Both the position numbers and the translations under genes were made by a program. This document shows positions 38,917-48,288 of a stretch of DNA of 64,000 bases, piece by piece. Under the pieces are notes generated by a model. The model was given only the letters and a program-made list of their open reading frames with translations. It made no database searches and was not told where the DNA came from. Source of the stretch: Bosea sp. OAE506 (GTDB lineage Bacteria > Pseudomonadota > Alphaproteobacteria > Rhizobiales > Beijerinckiaceae); assembly GCF_040546595.1 (NCBI RefSeq), contig NZ_JBEPOB010000001.1, positions 4,589,001-4,653,000 of the forward strand, read 5' to 3'. Numbering within the stretch: the first letter of the stretch is position 1; each line of letters opens with the position of its first letter.

Positions 38917-39519
38917 ATGACCTTCACCCTTCCCGATCTGCCCTACGCCCATGACGCGCTGCAGCCCTTCATGTCGAAGGAAACGCTCGAGTTCCATCAC
39001 GACAAGCACCACCTCGCCTATGTCACCAACGGCAACAACGCGATCAAGGGCACGGAATTCGAGGGCAAGTCGCTCGAGGAGATCGTCAAGGCCTCGCATG
39101 GCAAGAACGCCGCCGTGTTCAACAATGCCGGCCAGCACTACAACCACCTCCACTTCTGGAAGTGGATGAAGCCGAATGGCGGCGGCAAGATCCCCGGCGC
39201 GCTGGAGAAGGCGATCGTCGATTCCTTCGGCTCGGTCGAGAAGATGAAGGAAGACTTCGTCGCCGCCGGCGTCGGCCAGTTCGGTTCGGGCTGGGCCTGG
39301 CTCGAGGTCAAGGGCGGCAAGATCGCCGTCTCCAAGACCCCCAATGGCGAGAGCCCGCTGGTCACCGGCGCGAGCCCGATCCTCGGCTGCGACGTCTGGG
39401 AGCATTCCTACTACATCGACTACCGCAACCGCCGTCCCGACTATCTCAAGGCCTTCCTCGAGAGCCTGGTGAACTGGGAGTACGTCGCGGAGATGTACGA
39501 CGCCGCCGCCAAGGCCTGA
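38917..39519 (+). CDS. sodB: Fe/Mn-family superoxide dismutase
   Basis: A 200-residue enzyme: ligand His in LEFHHDKHHLAYV (His27), His in AGQHYNHLHFWKW, and Asp and His in GCDVWEHSYYIDYRNRRPDY. The Gln in NNAGQHYNH sits at the position typical of the iron type (NNAAQ in E. coli SodB), so iron is the likelier metal, although cambialistic enzymes exist. It disproportionates superoxide to O2 and H2O2 in the cytoplasm; no signal peptide is seen. ATG 38917 is preceded by AAGGAGAG. The gene is monocistronic: its own terminator follows and the next gene is on the other strand. Confidence 0.95.
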   Translation: MTFTLPDLPYAHDALQPFMSKETLEFHHDKHHLAYVTNGNNAIKGTEFEGKSLEEIVKASHGKNAAVFNNAGQHYNHLHFWKWMKPNGGGKIPGALEKAIVDSFGSVEKMKEDFVAAGVGQFGSGWAWLEVKGGKIAVSKTPNGESPLVTGASPILGCDVWEHSYYIDYRNRRPDYLKAFLESLVNWEYVAEMYDAAAKA

Positions 39520-39540
39520 GCCTTCGACGGACCAACAGAA

Positions 39541-39567
39541 ACGGGGCCTCGCGGCCCCGTTTTTTTG
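39541..39567 (+). terminator. Rho-independent terminator after sodB
   Basis: Eight-base-pair stem ACGGGGCC/GGCCCCGT with a TCGC loop and seven Ts (39561-39567), 22 nt after the sodB stop. Confidence 0.92.
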
Positions 39568-39601
39568 TGTCGGCAGACAGGGTCGGAAACACTCGGCGCG
39601 G

Positions 39602-41296
39602 TCAGGCCGCCACGCTCTGCAGGAACTGGTCGACCGTGCTGCGCAGCCGCAGCGCCTGCGCCGCGACCTCGCCGGCCGCGCCGCGCACCTCCTCGGCCGA
39701 GCGGCCGGTCTCCTCGACCGAGTCGGCGAGGACGCTGAGATCGCTCGACACCGACAGCGCCGACGAACTCGCCATCGCGACGCCCGACGCGATCTCGCCG
39801 GTGGCGATGGCCTGCTGCTCGATCGAGACCGCGACCGAGTTGGCGAAGTTCTCGATCGCGTTCATGCGCTCGGCAATGTTCTGGATCGAGCCCACCACCT
39901 GGCCGGTCGCGCCCTGGATGGCGCCGACCTGCGCCACGATCCTGTCGGTCGCGTCGGCCGTCTGCGAGGCCAGGCTCTTCACCTCGGAGGCGACGACCGC
40001 AAAGCCGCGTCCGGCCTCGCCGGCGCGGGCGGCCTCGATGGTGGCGTTCAGCGCCAAAAGATTGGTCTGGGCGGCGATGTCGCGGATCAGGTTGACGACC
40101 TCGCCGATGGCGCGGGCGGTCTCGTCGAGCGCGCGCACGGAGCCCGCCGTGTCGCGGGAAATCGACGCCGCCTCTACGATCTCGGTGCGCACGCGCCGGA
40201 CCTGGAACTCGACCTCGCGGATCGCGGCGCCCATCTGCTCGGCGGCCTGCGCGGCGCTCTCGACATTGCCCGAGGCGCCGTGGGCGTTCTGTGCGGCGCG
40301 GGCGGCGCGGCCGGAGGATTCGGCTGCGACCCGGGCGAGGCCGTTGGAGGCTTCGCTCATCCGGTCCGCATTGCTCTTGAAGGCTTCGAGCGCGACGCCG
40401 ACCTCGGCGCGGAAGACGCCGATCGCCGCATCCACGCTCTGCTGGTGCAGGCGACGCTCCGTTTCGTTGACATGCTGCTTCTCCTGCAGCGCGGCGCGCT
40501 CCGCCAGGCGCAACTTGAGCACGCCGAGCGCATGGGCGATGGCGCCGATCTCATCCTGCCGCGCCATCGCATCGATCGGGGTATCGAGCTGGCCGTCGGA
40601 CATGCTGACGATCGCCCGAGTCATGCTCTTGAGCGGCTTCATCGTGCGCGAGAGCGAGAACCAGAGCAGCGGGCCGAGCACCAGCAGGATCAGCACGCCG
40701 AAGCCAATGGTCGCGACCTCCTCGAATTTCGCACGGGCGAGCAGGCGCGACTTGTCGAAGCGCATGGCGATATAGCCGATCTGCTTGCGGTGGCCACCGA
40801 CGCGCACGACGTGCAGCCAGGTGACGAAGCGATCTTCCTCGATCTCGGCCGTGTCGGTGTCCTTCAGAATCTCCCAGGGCTCGCGCTTGAGCAGCGTGGT
40901 CAGGCTGCGCGGCGTCAGGGCCAGCCGCGCCTCCTCGTTGCGGCCGGCGCTGGCGAGCGAGGAGAGGTCGTCGGCGACGATGCCCGCCTCGAAATCCGGG
41001 TCACGCCGCAGCGAGTCGAGGATCTGGGTCAGGGTGATGGTATCGCGCGCCAGGATCAGCGAGGGCGAGGCGTTGACGACCATGAGCACGAGCGACTTCA
41101 TCTTCTGCTCGAGATCGTCACGCGTTTTGGTGTCGTTGTAGCGGGCGGCGGCGACGACCACGAGCATGATGGCGACGGCGACGATGGCAACCGCCGCGGC
41201 GGCGATCTGACTGCTGAGCGAGCGCCCCCAGCGTCGGGCCGTGGCAGGTGTCTGCGCGGCGGTATCGGTAGTCCCCGCACGCTTGAAAGACATCAT
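39602..41296 (-). CDS. Methyl-accepting chemotaxis protein
   Basis: A 564-residue receptor. One membrane helix near the N-terminus (about residues 30-52, [20 protein letters not shown]) is followed by a periplasmic sensor of about 145 residues and a second helix (about 200-220, [18 protein letters not shown]). A HAMP domain comes next, then a signalling domain with the conserved hairpin tip [27 protein letters not shown] region (seen as [20 protein letters not shown]) and the flanking [20 protein letters not shown]. It signals to CheA/CheW in the polar array. The ligand is unknown. Start 41296 is chosen for the anchor; an in-frame start at 41350 adds 18 unconserved residues. No che genes are nearby. 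Confidence 0.92.
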   Translation of the reverse strand: MMSFKRAGTTDTAAQTPATARRWGRSLSSQIAAAAVAIVAVAIMLVVVAAARYNDTKTRDDLEQKMKSLVLMVVNASPSLILARDTITLTQILDSLRRDPDFEAGIVADDLSSLASAGRNEEARLALTPRSLTTLLKREPWEILKDTDTAEIEEDRFVTWLHVVRVGGHRKQIGYIAMRFDKSRLLARAKFEEVATIGFGVLILLVLGPLLWFSLSRTMKPLKSMTRAIVSMSDGQLDTPIDAMARQDEIGAIAHALGVLKLRLAERAALQEKQHVNETERRLHQQSVDAAIGVFRAEVGVALEAFKSNADRMSEASNGLARVAAESSGRAARAAQNAHGASGNVESAAQAAEQMGAAIREVEFQVRRVRTEIVEAASISRDTAGSVRALDETARAIGEVVNLIRDIAAQTNLLALNATIEAARAGEAGRGFAVVASEVKSLASQTADATDRIVAQVGAIQGATGQVVGSIQNIAERMNAIENFANSVAVSIEQQAIATGEIASGVAMASSSALSVSSDLSVLADSVEETGRSAEEVRGAAGEVAAQALRLRSTVDQFLQSVAA

Positions 41297-41400
41297 GGCC
41301 GGCACAGTCCCCGCATTCGTCTCGACACGCGGCGCGAGCCACGGAGACACTCCGACCGGAGTCTAGCCGCGGCTTGGTAAAGAATGGCTTGCGCGGCCGC

Positions 41401-42228
41401 TCAGGCGAGGTCGGCGAAGCGCATCATCGCCAGCCCTTCGGGTACGTATTCCATCAACGCCGCATGCTCGACCGGCCGCGTCGCCACGACGGGATCAAGC
41501 CGCGCCAGCTCGTCGTCGACGAAGCCCGGATGGCACATGACGAGATGGGCGGCGCCGGGCCGCAGCAGGAAGCGTTGCAGATCGGCTGCGAAGTCGCGCG
41601 CGGCGTCGAAGGGCGCGACGCCCGCAAAGCCCCGGTTGACCGGGAAGCCGCGGCGCAGCGCGGCCCGCCGGAAACCCAGTGCCAGCGCCGAGATCGTCAG
41701 GGCCTTGCCGACGGCGACGCCGCGCTCGCGGATGGCGACCGGAGAGTCGTGCGGATCGCGCAGATAGAGGCTGCCTTGCGGATAGCGATGCGACAGAGCG
41801 TCGAGCAGGGCCCGGCGGACGCCCGGCAGCACATGGACATGCTGGTGCCCGTCAATGAAGGCAGGCGGGCGGCCCATCCCGTCCTCGAAGGCGTCGAGCT
41901 GCCGGGCGATCTCGGCGGCGATTTCCCGCCGGACCGCCGGCGAGGTCAGGGCGGCGCGCGCCAGTTCGGGCAAGGTCGGGAATTCGCCGCCCGGCGCCAG
42001 CCGCGGCAGCGCACCCAGCGGGGCGGCACAGGTCAGGTTCAGGTGCAGGCCGAGATCAGCCTTCTCGCCGAGCGCCCCGAACGCCCCCGCAAAGCCGCGC
42101 CAGTGCGGGCGGTTGGTCATCGCACCCGCCGCGGAGAGCTTGCCCGCCTCGATCAGCGCGAGGATGGAGCGGCTGACCCCGTCCGTCAGGGCGAAATCGT
42201 CGGCGCATAAAACAAATCCGCTCGCCAT
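41401..42228 (-). CDS. ChbG/HpnK (YdjC)-family carbohydrate deacetylase
   Basis: A 275-residue enzyme of the YdjC fold. VLCADDFALTDGVSRSILAL carries the metal-binding Asp pair, DLGLHLNLT the first metal His, and FIDGHQHVHVLPGVRRALLD the HxH metal motif. VMCHPGFVDDELARLDPVV completes the site. The family removes acetyl groups from sugars (chitobiose in ChbG), and HpnK members are tied to hopanoid loci. No hopanoid genes lie here; the divergent partner is a GT2 polyprenyl-type glycosyltransferase, so a role in lipid-linked sugar processing is a fair inference. ATG 42228 gives the conserved N-terminus. Confidence 0.88.
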   Translation of the reverse strand: MASGFVLCADDFALTDGVSRSILALIEAGKLSAAGAMTNRPHWRGFAGAFGALGEKADLGLHLNLTCAAPLGALPRLAPGGEFPTLPELARAALTSPAVRREIAAEIARQLDAFEDGMGRPPAFIDGHQHVHVLPGVRRALLDALSHRYPQGSLYLRDPHDSPVAIRERGVAVGKALTISALALGFRRAALRRGFPVNRGFAGVAPFDAARDFAADLQRFLLRPGAAHLVMCHPGFVDDELARLDPVVATRPVEHAALMEYVPEGLAMMRFADLA

Positions 42229-42365
42229 GCCGGTTTGTTGTCCTCTGTTCAGGCGCCTTGCGCTAAGAGCGCGGCGAAGCTTTACGGTTCCGTGCGGGCC
42301 GCGTCACCCGGCGCCTTCCGGTTTCCGCCGGACGGCGCCCGCGGCGTGGTCGAGAGGTCGATCCC

Positions 42366-43400
42366 GTGTCAGAGACGCAGCCCCTGTCCGCCTCGCCGCC
42401 GACGCGCGGTCATTCCAGCCGCCCCGAATTGTCGGTCGTCGTGCCCGTCTACAACGAGGCGGAGAGCCTGCCGCTGCTGCTGGAGCGGCTGAAGCAGGTG
42501 CTCGACGGCGCGGTGACCTCCTGGGAGCTGGTCTGCGTGGACGATGGCAGTCGGGACGGCACGCTGGCGGTTCTGCGCCTGTTGGCGGCGCAGGACCGCC
42601 GCGTCAGCGCGGTCTCGTTCAGCCGTAATTTCGGCAAGGAGATCGCCATCGCCGCGGGGCTCGACCATGCCTCGGGCGATGCGGTGGTGATCATGGATGC
42701 CGATCTGCAGCATCCGCCCGAGACGATCCTGCTCTTCCTGGACAAGTGGCGCGAGGGCTACCTCAACATCTACGGTCAGCGTTCGGACCGCGACGGCGAG
42801 ACCCCGCTGAAACGCAATTTCGCCAAGGCCTTCTACCGGCTCTTCGCCCGTTTCGGCGAAACCGAGCTGCCGGAAGGCGCCGGCGATTTCCGCCTGCTCG
42901 ACCGCAAGGTCGTCGATGCGCTGAGGGCCCTGCCGGAGCGGGCGCGCTTCTCGAAAGGGCTCTATGCCTGGGTCGGCTTCCGCTCGACGGGCGTGACTTT
43001 CGACGTCGCCGAGCGCGAGCATGGCGTTTCGAAATTCCGCTATCGCACGCTGTTCTCCTTCGCCTTCGACGGGCTGTCCTCCTTCTCGACCGTGCCGCTC
43101 AAGATCGCGACCTGGGCGGGCGTCGTGATCGCGCTGATGGCGGCACTGACGGCACTGTTCTTCCTGCTGCGCACGCTGTTCTTCGGCACCGACCTGCCCG
43201 GCTTCCCGTCGCTGATCGTCTCCATCATGTTCTTTTCGGGTATCCAGCTCGTCTCGCTGGGGATGATCGGCGAATATGTCGGGCGCATCTTCGCCGAGGT
43301 GAAGCGCCGGCCGCTCTACTTGATCGGCGAGCGCGTCGGCTTCGACGCCCGCACCGTCGATCACCCCCGCGGCGACGCGCTGCCGCCGCTGATCCGGTAG
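42366..43400 (+). CDS. GT2 glycosyltransferase, polyprenyl-phosphate type (ArnC/GtrB-like)
   Basis: A 344-residue membrane glycosyltransferase. The GT-A domain has LSVVVPVYNEAESLPLLLER, the nucleotide-binding CVDDGSRDGT and VIMDADLQHPPE (DxD), and ends with GVSKFRYRTLFSFAFDGL. Two C-terminal membrane helices (about residues 250-275 and 285-310) anchor it, as in DPM1/GtrB/ArnC enzymes that load a sugar on undecaprenyl phosphate. The start is a GTG at 42366 with GAGAGG about 9 nt upstream. It is divergent from the YdjC deacetylase, and murJ lies downstream after a repeat. Which sugar it transfers is unknown. Confidence 0.9.
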   Translation: MSETQPLSASPPTRGHSSRPELSVVVPVYNEAESLPLLLERLKQVLDGAVTSWELVCVDDGSRDGTLAVLRLLAAQDRRVSAVSFSRNFGKEIAIAAGLDHASGDAVVIMDADLQHPPETILLFLDKWREGYLNIYGQRSDRDGETPLKRNFAKAFYRLFARFGETELPEGAGDFRLLDRKVVDALRALPERARFSKGLYAWVGFRSTGVTFDVAEREHGVSKFRYRTLFSFAFDGLSSFSTVPLKIATWAGVVIALMAALTALFFLLRTLFFGTDLPGFPSLIVSIMFFSGIQLVSLGMIGEYVGRIFAEVKRRPLYLIGERVGFDARTVDHPRGDALPPLIR

Positions 43401-43462
43401 ACGCTGGCGCTTCGATCTGGGATGTAGGCGACCTGTATGAGCCCTCTCGATCAGGGCGCACC

Positions 43463-43571
43463 GTCATCCCGGACAAGTCGCGAAAGCGACGCCGCTCCGG
43501 GATCCATCATAGAGCGGTGTCGGCGCCCTAGGATGGATTCCGGGCCTGCGCTTCGCTCCGCCCGGAATGAC
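43463..43571. repeat. Double REP-like element between the GT2 gene and murJ
   Basis: Starts GTCATCCCGGACAAG and ends GCCCGGAATGACGG, built from two palindromic units with cores of the CTTCGCTCC / GCGAAAGCGACGCCG type. It belongs to the same family as the copies at 14651 and 16554. It touches the first in-frame ATG (43567) of murJ, which argues for the downstream ATG at 43609. Confidence 0.7.
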
Positions 43572-43608
43572 GGCGTTCTGGTCCCGACCGAAGATTGCCG
43601 ACGATCCG

Positions 43609-45135
43609 ATGCTTCGCAAAATCCTCTCCGTCGGCGGCTTCACCCTCCTGTCGCGGCTTTCCGGCTTCGTGCGCGACATCGTGCTGGCCGCCGTGCTCGG
43701 CGCGGGCGCGATGATGGATGCGTTTTCGGTGGCGCTGCGGCTGCCTAACCATTTCCGCGCGATCTTCGGCGAGGGTGCGGTCAACCAGGCCTATATCCCG
43801 GCCTATGCGCGCATTCGCCAGCAGGGTGGCGAGGCGGCGGCCGCGCTCTTCTCCAACCGCGTCTTCAGCCTCAACCTGATCGTCCAGCTCGTGCTGGTGG
43901 CGATCGCCCTGCCCTTCATGCCGGAGATCGTGCGGCTGCTGGCGCCGGGCTTCGCGAATGATCCGCAGCGCTTCGATCTCGCGGTTTCGCTGACGCGGAT
44001 CACCTTTCCCTATCTGCTCTTCATCACGCTGGTGACGCTGCTCTCGGCCAATCTCAATGCGGTCGACCGCTACGCCGCCGCCGCCGCAGCCCCGGTGCTG
44101 ATGAATTTGTGCCTTATCGCGGCGCTCGCGGTCGCCTTTTTGTTTCCCAGCGCCGCCTATGCCGCCGCCTGGGGCATGGCGGTGGCCGGCGTGCTCGAAT
44201 GGCTGCTGCTTGCCTTCGCCGCACGCCGCGCCGGTGTCGCCGCGGCCCTGACCCGGCCGCGGCTGGACGCCGATGTGAAGAGCTTCTTCAAGGCCTTCGG
44301 ACCGGCGGTGATCGGCTCGGCCGGCGTGCAGATTGCGCTCTTCGCCGACACGATCATCGCCTCGCTGCTGCCGGCGGGCGCCTATGCCGCGCTGTATTAT
44401 GCCGAACGGCTTTACCAGCTCCCGATCGGCGTGATCGCGATCGGCGTCGGCACGGTGCTGCTGCCGACGATGAGCCGCCTGATCGCGGCCGGCGATGAGG
44501 CGGGCTCGAACCGGGCGCAGAACCGGGCGATCGCGCTGACGGTCGTGGCGGCGGCGCCCTTCGCGGCGGCCTTCCTCGCAATTCCCGAACTCATCGTCTC
44601 GGCCCTGTTCGAGCGCGGACGCTTCGACGCCGCCGCGAGCCAGGCGGCGGGCGCGGTGCTACTGGCCTATGCGGTGGGGTTGCCGGCGATCGTGCTGATC
44701 CGCACCCAGGTCTCGACCTTCCAGGCGCGCGGCGACACGACGACGCCGATGTTCGTCTCGCTCGCCGCCATCGGCGCCAATGTCGCGCTCAAGCTCTTGT
44801 TGTGGCGCGATTTCGGCGCGGCCGGGCTGGCGCTGGCCACGGCGGCCGGCGCCTGGATTAATGTCGCGACCCTGTTCGTGCTCGGCATCCGGCGCGGCTG
44901 GGCGAAGCCGGATCCGCGGCTGGGGGTGCTGGTCTCGGTCACGCTCGCAGCGGCACTTGTCGCCGGCGTAGCGGCCCGCTTCGCGGCGCCCGCCCTGCTC
45001 GCGGCGACGGCCGGCTTGCCGCACGAACCCCGGCTCGTCGCGGTGGCGGCCGTGAGCGTGCTAGCCGCCCTGCTCTACGCGGTCGTGCTCGCCGTCGGGC
45101 TCAAGGCTACAGGGACGGTCCGGCTGCTGCGGTAG
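43609..45135 (+). CDS. murJ: Lipid II flippase MurJ (MVF family)
   Basis: A 508-residue integral membrane protein with about 14 helices. The N-terminus LRKILSVGGFTLLSRLSGFV followed by RDIVLAAVLGAGAMMDAF is the MurJ signature, and the conserved Arg-rich loops RLPNHFRAIFGEGAVNQAYI and RGRFDAAASQAAGA are present. MurJ moves lipid II across the inner membrane for peptidoglycan synthesis. ATG 43609 is chosen because it yields the canonical start, and the earlier ATG at 43567 falls in repeat DNA. It follows the GT2 gene on the same strand but is separated from it by the repeat, so its promoter may lie in or after that element. Confidence 0.93.
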   Translation: MLRKILSVGGFTLLSRLSGFVRDIVLAAVLGAGAMMDAFSVALRLPNHFRAIFGEGAVNQAYIPAYARIRQQGGEAAAALFSNRVFSLNLIVQLVLVAIALPFMPEIVRLLAPGFANDPQRFDLAVSLTRITFPYLLFITLVTLLSANLNAVDRYAAAAAAPVLMNLCLIAALAVAFLFPSAAYAAAWGMAVAGVLEWLLLAFAARRAGVAAALTRPRLDADVKSFFKAFGPAVIGSAGVQIALFADTIIASLLPAGAYAALYYAERLYQLPIGVIAIGVGTVLLPTMSRLIAAGDEAGSNRAQNRAIALTVVAAAPFAAAFLAIPELIVSALFERGRFDAAASQAAGAVLLAYAVGLPAIVLIRTQVSTFQARGDTTTPMFVSLAAIGANVALKLLLWRDFGAAGLALATAAGAWINVATLFVLGIRRGWAKPDPRLGVLVSVTLAAALVAGVAARFAAPALLAATAGLPHEPRLVAVAAVSVLAALLYAVVLAVGLKATGTVRLLR

Positions 45136-45154
45136 CCGGCAACGGGCTGCGGCT

Positions 45155-46136
45155 TCAGCCCAGAAAGCTCCGCGCCCGCTCGCCCAGCAGCGTCGCCGCC
45201 TCGTCGACCATGCGCGTCACGATCTCGCCGGCGCCCGGAACATCGGCGACCAGACCCACCGCCTCGCCGACGATGACGGCTGCGTTGTCGGGATCGCCGG
45301 CCGCGAAGGCGTCACGATAGGCCGGTGCTTCCTGCTCGATCGCTGCCTTCAGCGCCTCGTCGCGGCCGGCCCAGCGTGTGGTGAAGGCATTGGCGGCAAC
45401 GCGGATGTCGAAGGGTTTCGGCCAGTCGAGCCGGCGGGCGATGTCGGGCAGCGAGGTGCGAACCGTGCCGTCGCCGGTCGCGGCCAGCGCGGCCTCCTGC
45501 TGCCTTGCATGGACCAGCGCCTCGCGGCTCGCCCAGAAGCGGGTGCCGACCAGCACGCCGTCGGCGCCCAGCATCAGCGATGCCGCCAAGCCGCGCCCAT
45601 CGGCGATGCCGCCCGCCGCCAGCAGCAGCGTGTCGGGGCTCTGGCGCGCCAGCAGATCGGCAACCTCCGGCACGAAGGGAAAGGTCGCACGGCGGTGGCC
45701 GTGGCCGCCTGCCTCGCCGCCCTGCGCGACGATGATCGCCGCTCCGGCATCGAGAGCCTGGCGGACATGGTCGAGCGACTGGCACTGGCAGATCAGCGGG
45801 ACCTCCGCCGCCGCGATCTCGGCCGCAAAGGGTGCGGGATCGCCGAAGGAGAGCATCAGCGCGGCGGGGCGATGCGCCAGCGCCTGCGCCAGCAGATGCG
45901 GCTGCTTGGCCAGCGACCAGGTGATGAAACCGCAGCCGGTGCGGATGTTGCCGGCCTGGGCGAACTCCCGCTCGAGCCAGTCCCCGTCGCCATAGCCCGC
46001 CGCCGATCAGGCCCAGCCCCCCGGCGCGGGTGACGGCGGCGGCGAGCGCGCCGCCCGCCGCCAGCGCCATTGGGGCCGAGAGGACGGGGTGCTCGATGCC
46101 CAGTTGCCGCGTCAGCCTGGTGACGAGGCGCGCCAT
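45155..46136 (-). pseudogene. Nitronate monooxygenase-like FMN enzyme, single-base frameshift
   Basis: From ATG 46136 the frame reads LTRQLGIEHPVLSAPMALAA and AVTRAGGLGLIGGG. It then breaks at the CCC run 45996-45998. Deleting one base restores YGDGDWLEREFAQAGNIRTG, the expected NMO continuation, and joins the downstream frame (VPLICQCQSLDHVRQALDAG, IIVAQGGEAGGHGHR, LLAAGGIADGRGLAASLMLG, ADGVLVGTRFWAS) to the stop at 45155. The reconstructed protein is 326 residues, normal for class II NMO/2-nitropropane dioxygenase. The enzyme oxidises alkyl nitronates using FMN and O2. The exact reconstruction by a one-base removal suggests the gene is probably intact in the organism. Confidence 0.85.
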
Positions 46137-46138
46137 GC

Positions 46139-47005
46139 TCAGGCAGACTTGCTGCTGGCGAAGTCCATGTAGAGCTCGCGGGCCTTGCGATAGAGCGGGC
46201 CTGGCTGGAGCTGGCGGTTGTCAATACGGCCGACCGGCACGACCTTCGAGTAGTTGCCCGAGGAGAAAATCTCGTCGGCCTGCTCGAAATCGCTGTAGCG
46301 CAGGCTGGTCTCCTCGACCGTGACGCCGTCCTGCCGCAGCAGGCCGATGACGCGCTGGCGGGTGATGCCATTCAGGAAGGTGCCGTTGGGGATCGGCGTC
46401 TTCACCACGCCGTCCTTGGCAAGGAAGATGTTGGAGGTCGCGGTCTCCGCGACGTTGCCGAGCATGTCCAGAACCAGCGCATTGTCGAAGCCGGCGGCCT
46501 TGGCGGCGCGCAGCGTGCGGGCATTGTTTGGATAGAGGCAGCCGGCCTTGGCGTCGGTCGGGGCGGTCTCGATCGTCGGCCGGCGGAACGTCCCTTGCGT
46601 CACCGAGAGACCGTTGGGCGGCAGGCCCATCGGCGCCTCGAACAGACACAGGCAGAAGCGCGTCGACTCCTCGTCGGGGATGATCGTCGAGACGCCGTCG
46701 GCCTCGGCCCAGTACATCGGCTTGATGTAGAGGGCGACGTCGCCCTTGAACTTCTTGATGCCCTCATGCGCCTTGGCGATGATCGTCTCGGCAGTTTCCG
46801 TCGGCTTAAGGCCGAGCGCGGTCGCGGAGCGGTTCACGCGGGCGGCGTGGAGCGCGAGATCAGGCGCCAGGCCGTCGAACCAGCGGGCGCCGTCGAAGAC
46901 CGAGGAGCCCTGCCAGGTCGCATGGCTGCGTGGCCCCATGATCGGCGGGTTGCCCTCGTGCCACTCTCCCTCGAACCAGGTCCAAGTCTGCGAATACCAG
47001 GCCAT
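46139..47005 (-). CDS. ilvE: Branched-chain amino acid aminotransferase (class IV PLP enzyme)
   Basis: A 288-residue fold-type IV aminotransferase: SHATWQGSSVFDGARWFDG at the N-terminus, VALYIKPMYWAEADGV, then the PLP region DAKAGCLYPNNARTLRAAKA, ALVLDMLGNVAETATSNIFL and GTFLNGITRQRVIGLLR. It transfers the amino group between Glu and branched-chain 2-oxo acids, the last step of Ile/Leu/Val synthesis and the first of their breakdown. The paralogue group also includes D-amino acid and aminodeoxychorismate enzymes, but the pattern fits IlvE best. ATG 47005 has GCAGGAG upstream. The AzlCD exporter genes immediately upstream on the same strand support a branched-chain role. Confidence 0.86.
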   Translation of the reverse strand: MAWYSQTWTWFEGEWHEGNPPIMGPRSHATWQGSSVFDGARWFDGLAPDLALHAARVNRSATALGLKPTETAETIIAKAHEGIKKFKGDVALYIKPMYWAEADGVSTIIPDEESTRFCLCLFEAPMGLPPNGLSVTQGTFRRPTIETAPTDAKAGCLYPNNARTLRAAKAAGFDNALVLDMLGNVAETATSNIFLAKDGVVKTPIPNGTFLNGITRQRVIGLLRQDGVTVEETSLRYSDFEQADEIFSSGNYSKVVPVGRIDNRQLQPGPLYRKARELYMDFASSKSA

Positions 47006-47130
47006 CAGGCGCTCCTGCTGTAGCAATCGACGTTGCGCGCACCGTCTGCCCCGGGCCTTCCTTCGTCAACCTGAAGCCCTGCACAACCCGATGACGGGAT
47101 GTGATGGAAGCGATCGGTGTGGGTGATGGA

Positions 47131-47463
47131 TCAGAAGCCCAGTGCGCGCAGGGCAGCGATGACGCTCATGCCGACGACAAGCGCGAGCAGTTCGTTGCGA
47201 CGCAGGATCATGCTGCCCATCGCGGCCAGCAGCGCGATGCCGGCCGCCAGGCCGAGCCGTTCGATCAGCGGCAGGACGGTGGCGGCGATGATCGAGCCCG
47301 GAAGCGCTGCCAGCCCGCGGCGGACATGCGGCGTCAGCGGGATGAAGCCCATCAGAACCACGCCGGCGATGCGGCAGAGATAGGTCGCGACCGCCATGGC
47401 GAGGATCGCGATGACGGCGCCCCAGGCGCCCGGATTCGCGGAGCCGAGATCAGGCAGCGTCAT
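47131..47463 (-). CDS. azlD: AzlD-family subunit of branched-chain amino acid exporter
   Basis: A 110-residue, four-helix membrane protein: AVIAILAMAVATYLCRIAGV, PHVRRGLAALPGSIIAATVL, a central LGLAAGIALLAAMGSMILRR and LLALVVGMSVIAALRALGF, matching AzlD in length and pattern. It works with AzlC as a two-component branched-chain amino acid exporter (LIV-E family), first known from azaleucine resistance in Bacillus. Its start overlaps the end of azlC by 14 nt, so the two are translationally coupled. The ilvE gene lies 126 nt downstream on the same strand, a sensible partner for branched-chain amino acid homeostasis. Confidence 0.88.
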   Translation of the reverse strand: MTLPDLGSANPGAWGAVIAILAMAVATYLCRIAGVVLMGFIPLTPHVRRGLAALPGSIIAATVLPLIERLGLAAGIALLAAMGSMILRRNELLALVVGMSVIAALRALGF

Positions 47464-48157
47464 CGCTGAACGCTCCCACGATCGCCCCGGTCAGGGAGCC
47501 GACGATAATGAAGGCGTAGCCGTCGATGAGCTTGGCCGTCAGCAGTGCGGCGAGGCCCGCGGCGACCCAGGGCACGGCGGCGCGGCGGCCGCGCCAGAGC
47601 GGCACGATCATCGCGGCGAAGAAGATCGGCATGACCAGGTCGATGCCGAAGGCGCGCGGATCAGAGACCAGCGCGCCGAGCCAGTAGCCAAGCCCCGTGA
47701 ACAGGATCCAGACCACCCAGAGCAGCAGCCCGGCGCCGATCAGGACGCCGAGATCGCGCCCGCCCTCGGCCCGGTAGCGCGTGCCGATGACCCAGTTGGC
47801 GTCGGTGAAGAAGAACAGATGGAGCGCGTTCAGCGCCTTCGGATAGGGCGCGAACCAGGGCTGCAGCGAGGCGCCCTGCAGGATCATCCGGGAGTTGACG
47901 GTGGCGGTGACGACGGCGAGCCCGACGATCGCGCCCCAGGTCCATTCCGGGCGCCAGAGCTCCATCGCGACGAGCTGCGAGATGCCGCCATAGACGAGCG
48001 CGCTCATCAGCAACGTCTCGACGAGGCTCAGCCCCTTGGCCGAGGCCGCCGCGCCGAAGGCGACCGCGAAGACGACGACGCCGGGCACCAGCACCATGAC
48101 CTTGCGCATGCCCAGACGCATGCCGGCCGCACTTGTCTGTGCCGGAGCTTCCTCCAT
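47450..48157 (-). CDS. azlC: AzlC-family subunit of branched-chain amino acid exporter
   Basis: A 235-residue inner-membrane protein with about eight helices. Family features are VVVFAVAFGAAASAKGLSLV, LLMSALVYGGISQLVAMELW, ATVNSRMILQGASLQPWFA and the TDANWVIGTRY segment. With AzlD it exports branched-chain amino acids and related compounds. ATG 48157 is chosen; a TTG one codon upstream is also open. It is divergent from the phosphopantetheinyl transferase gene, with about 130 nt between them in which no operator stands out. Confidence 0.9.
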   Translation of the reverse strand: MEEAPAQTSAAGMRLGMRKVMVLVPGVVVFAVAFGAAASAKGLSLVETLLMSALVYGGISQLVAMELWRPEWTWGAIVGLAVVTATVNSRMILQGASLQPWFAPYPKALNALHLFFFTDANWVIGTRYRAEGGRDLGVLIGAGLLLWVVWILFTGLGYWLGALVSDPRAFGIDLVMPIFFAAMIVPLWRGRRAAVPWVAAGLAALLTAKLIDGYAFIIVGSLTGAIVGAFSDDAA

Positions 48158-48288
48158 CAACCCGTTCTCTCCCTATGTGCGGGCCTGTCGCGGCCCGCAC
48201 TTGCGCCGCCTCGCCGAGAGCGGGCGACGGACCATCCTTCCAAGGCCGAAGCGGGCCACAGGTCAACGCCGCCTTGAGGGCTAGCCGC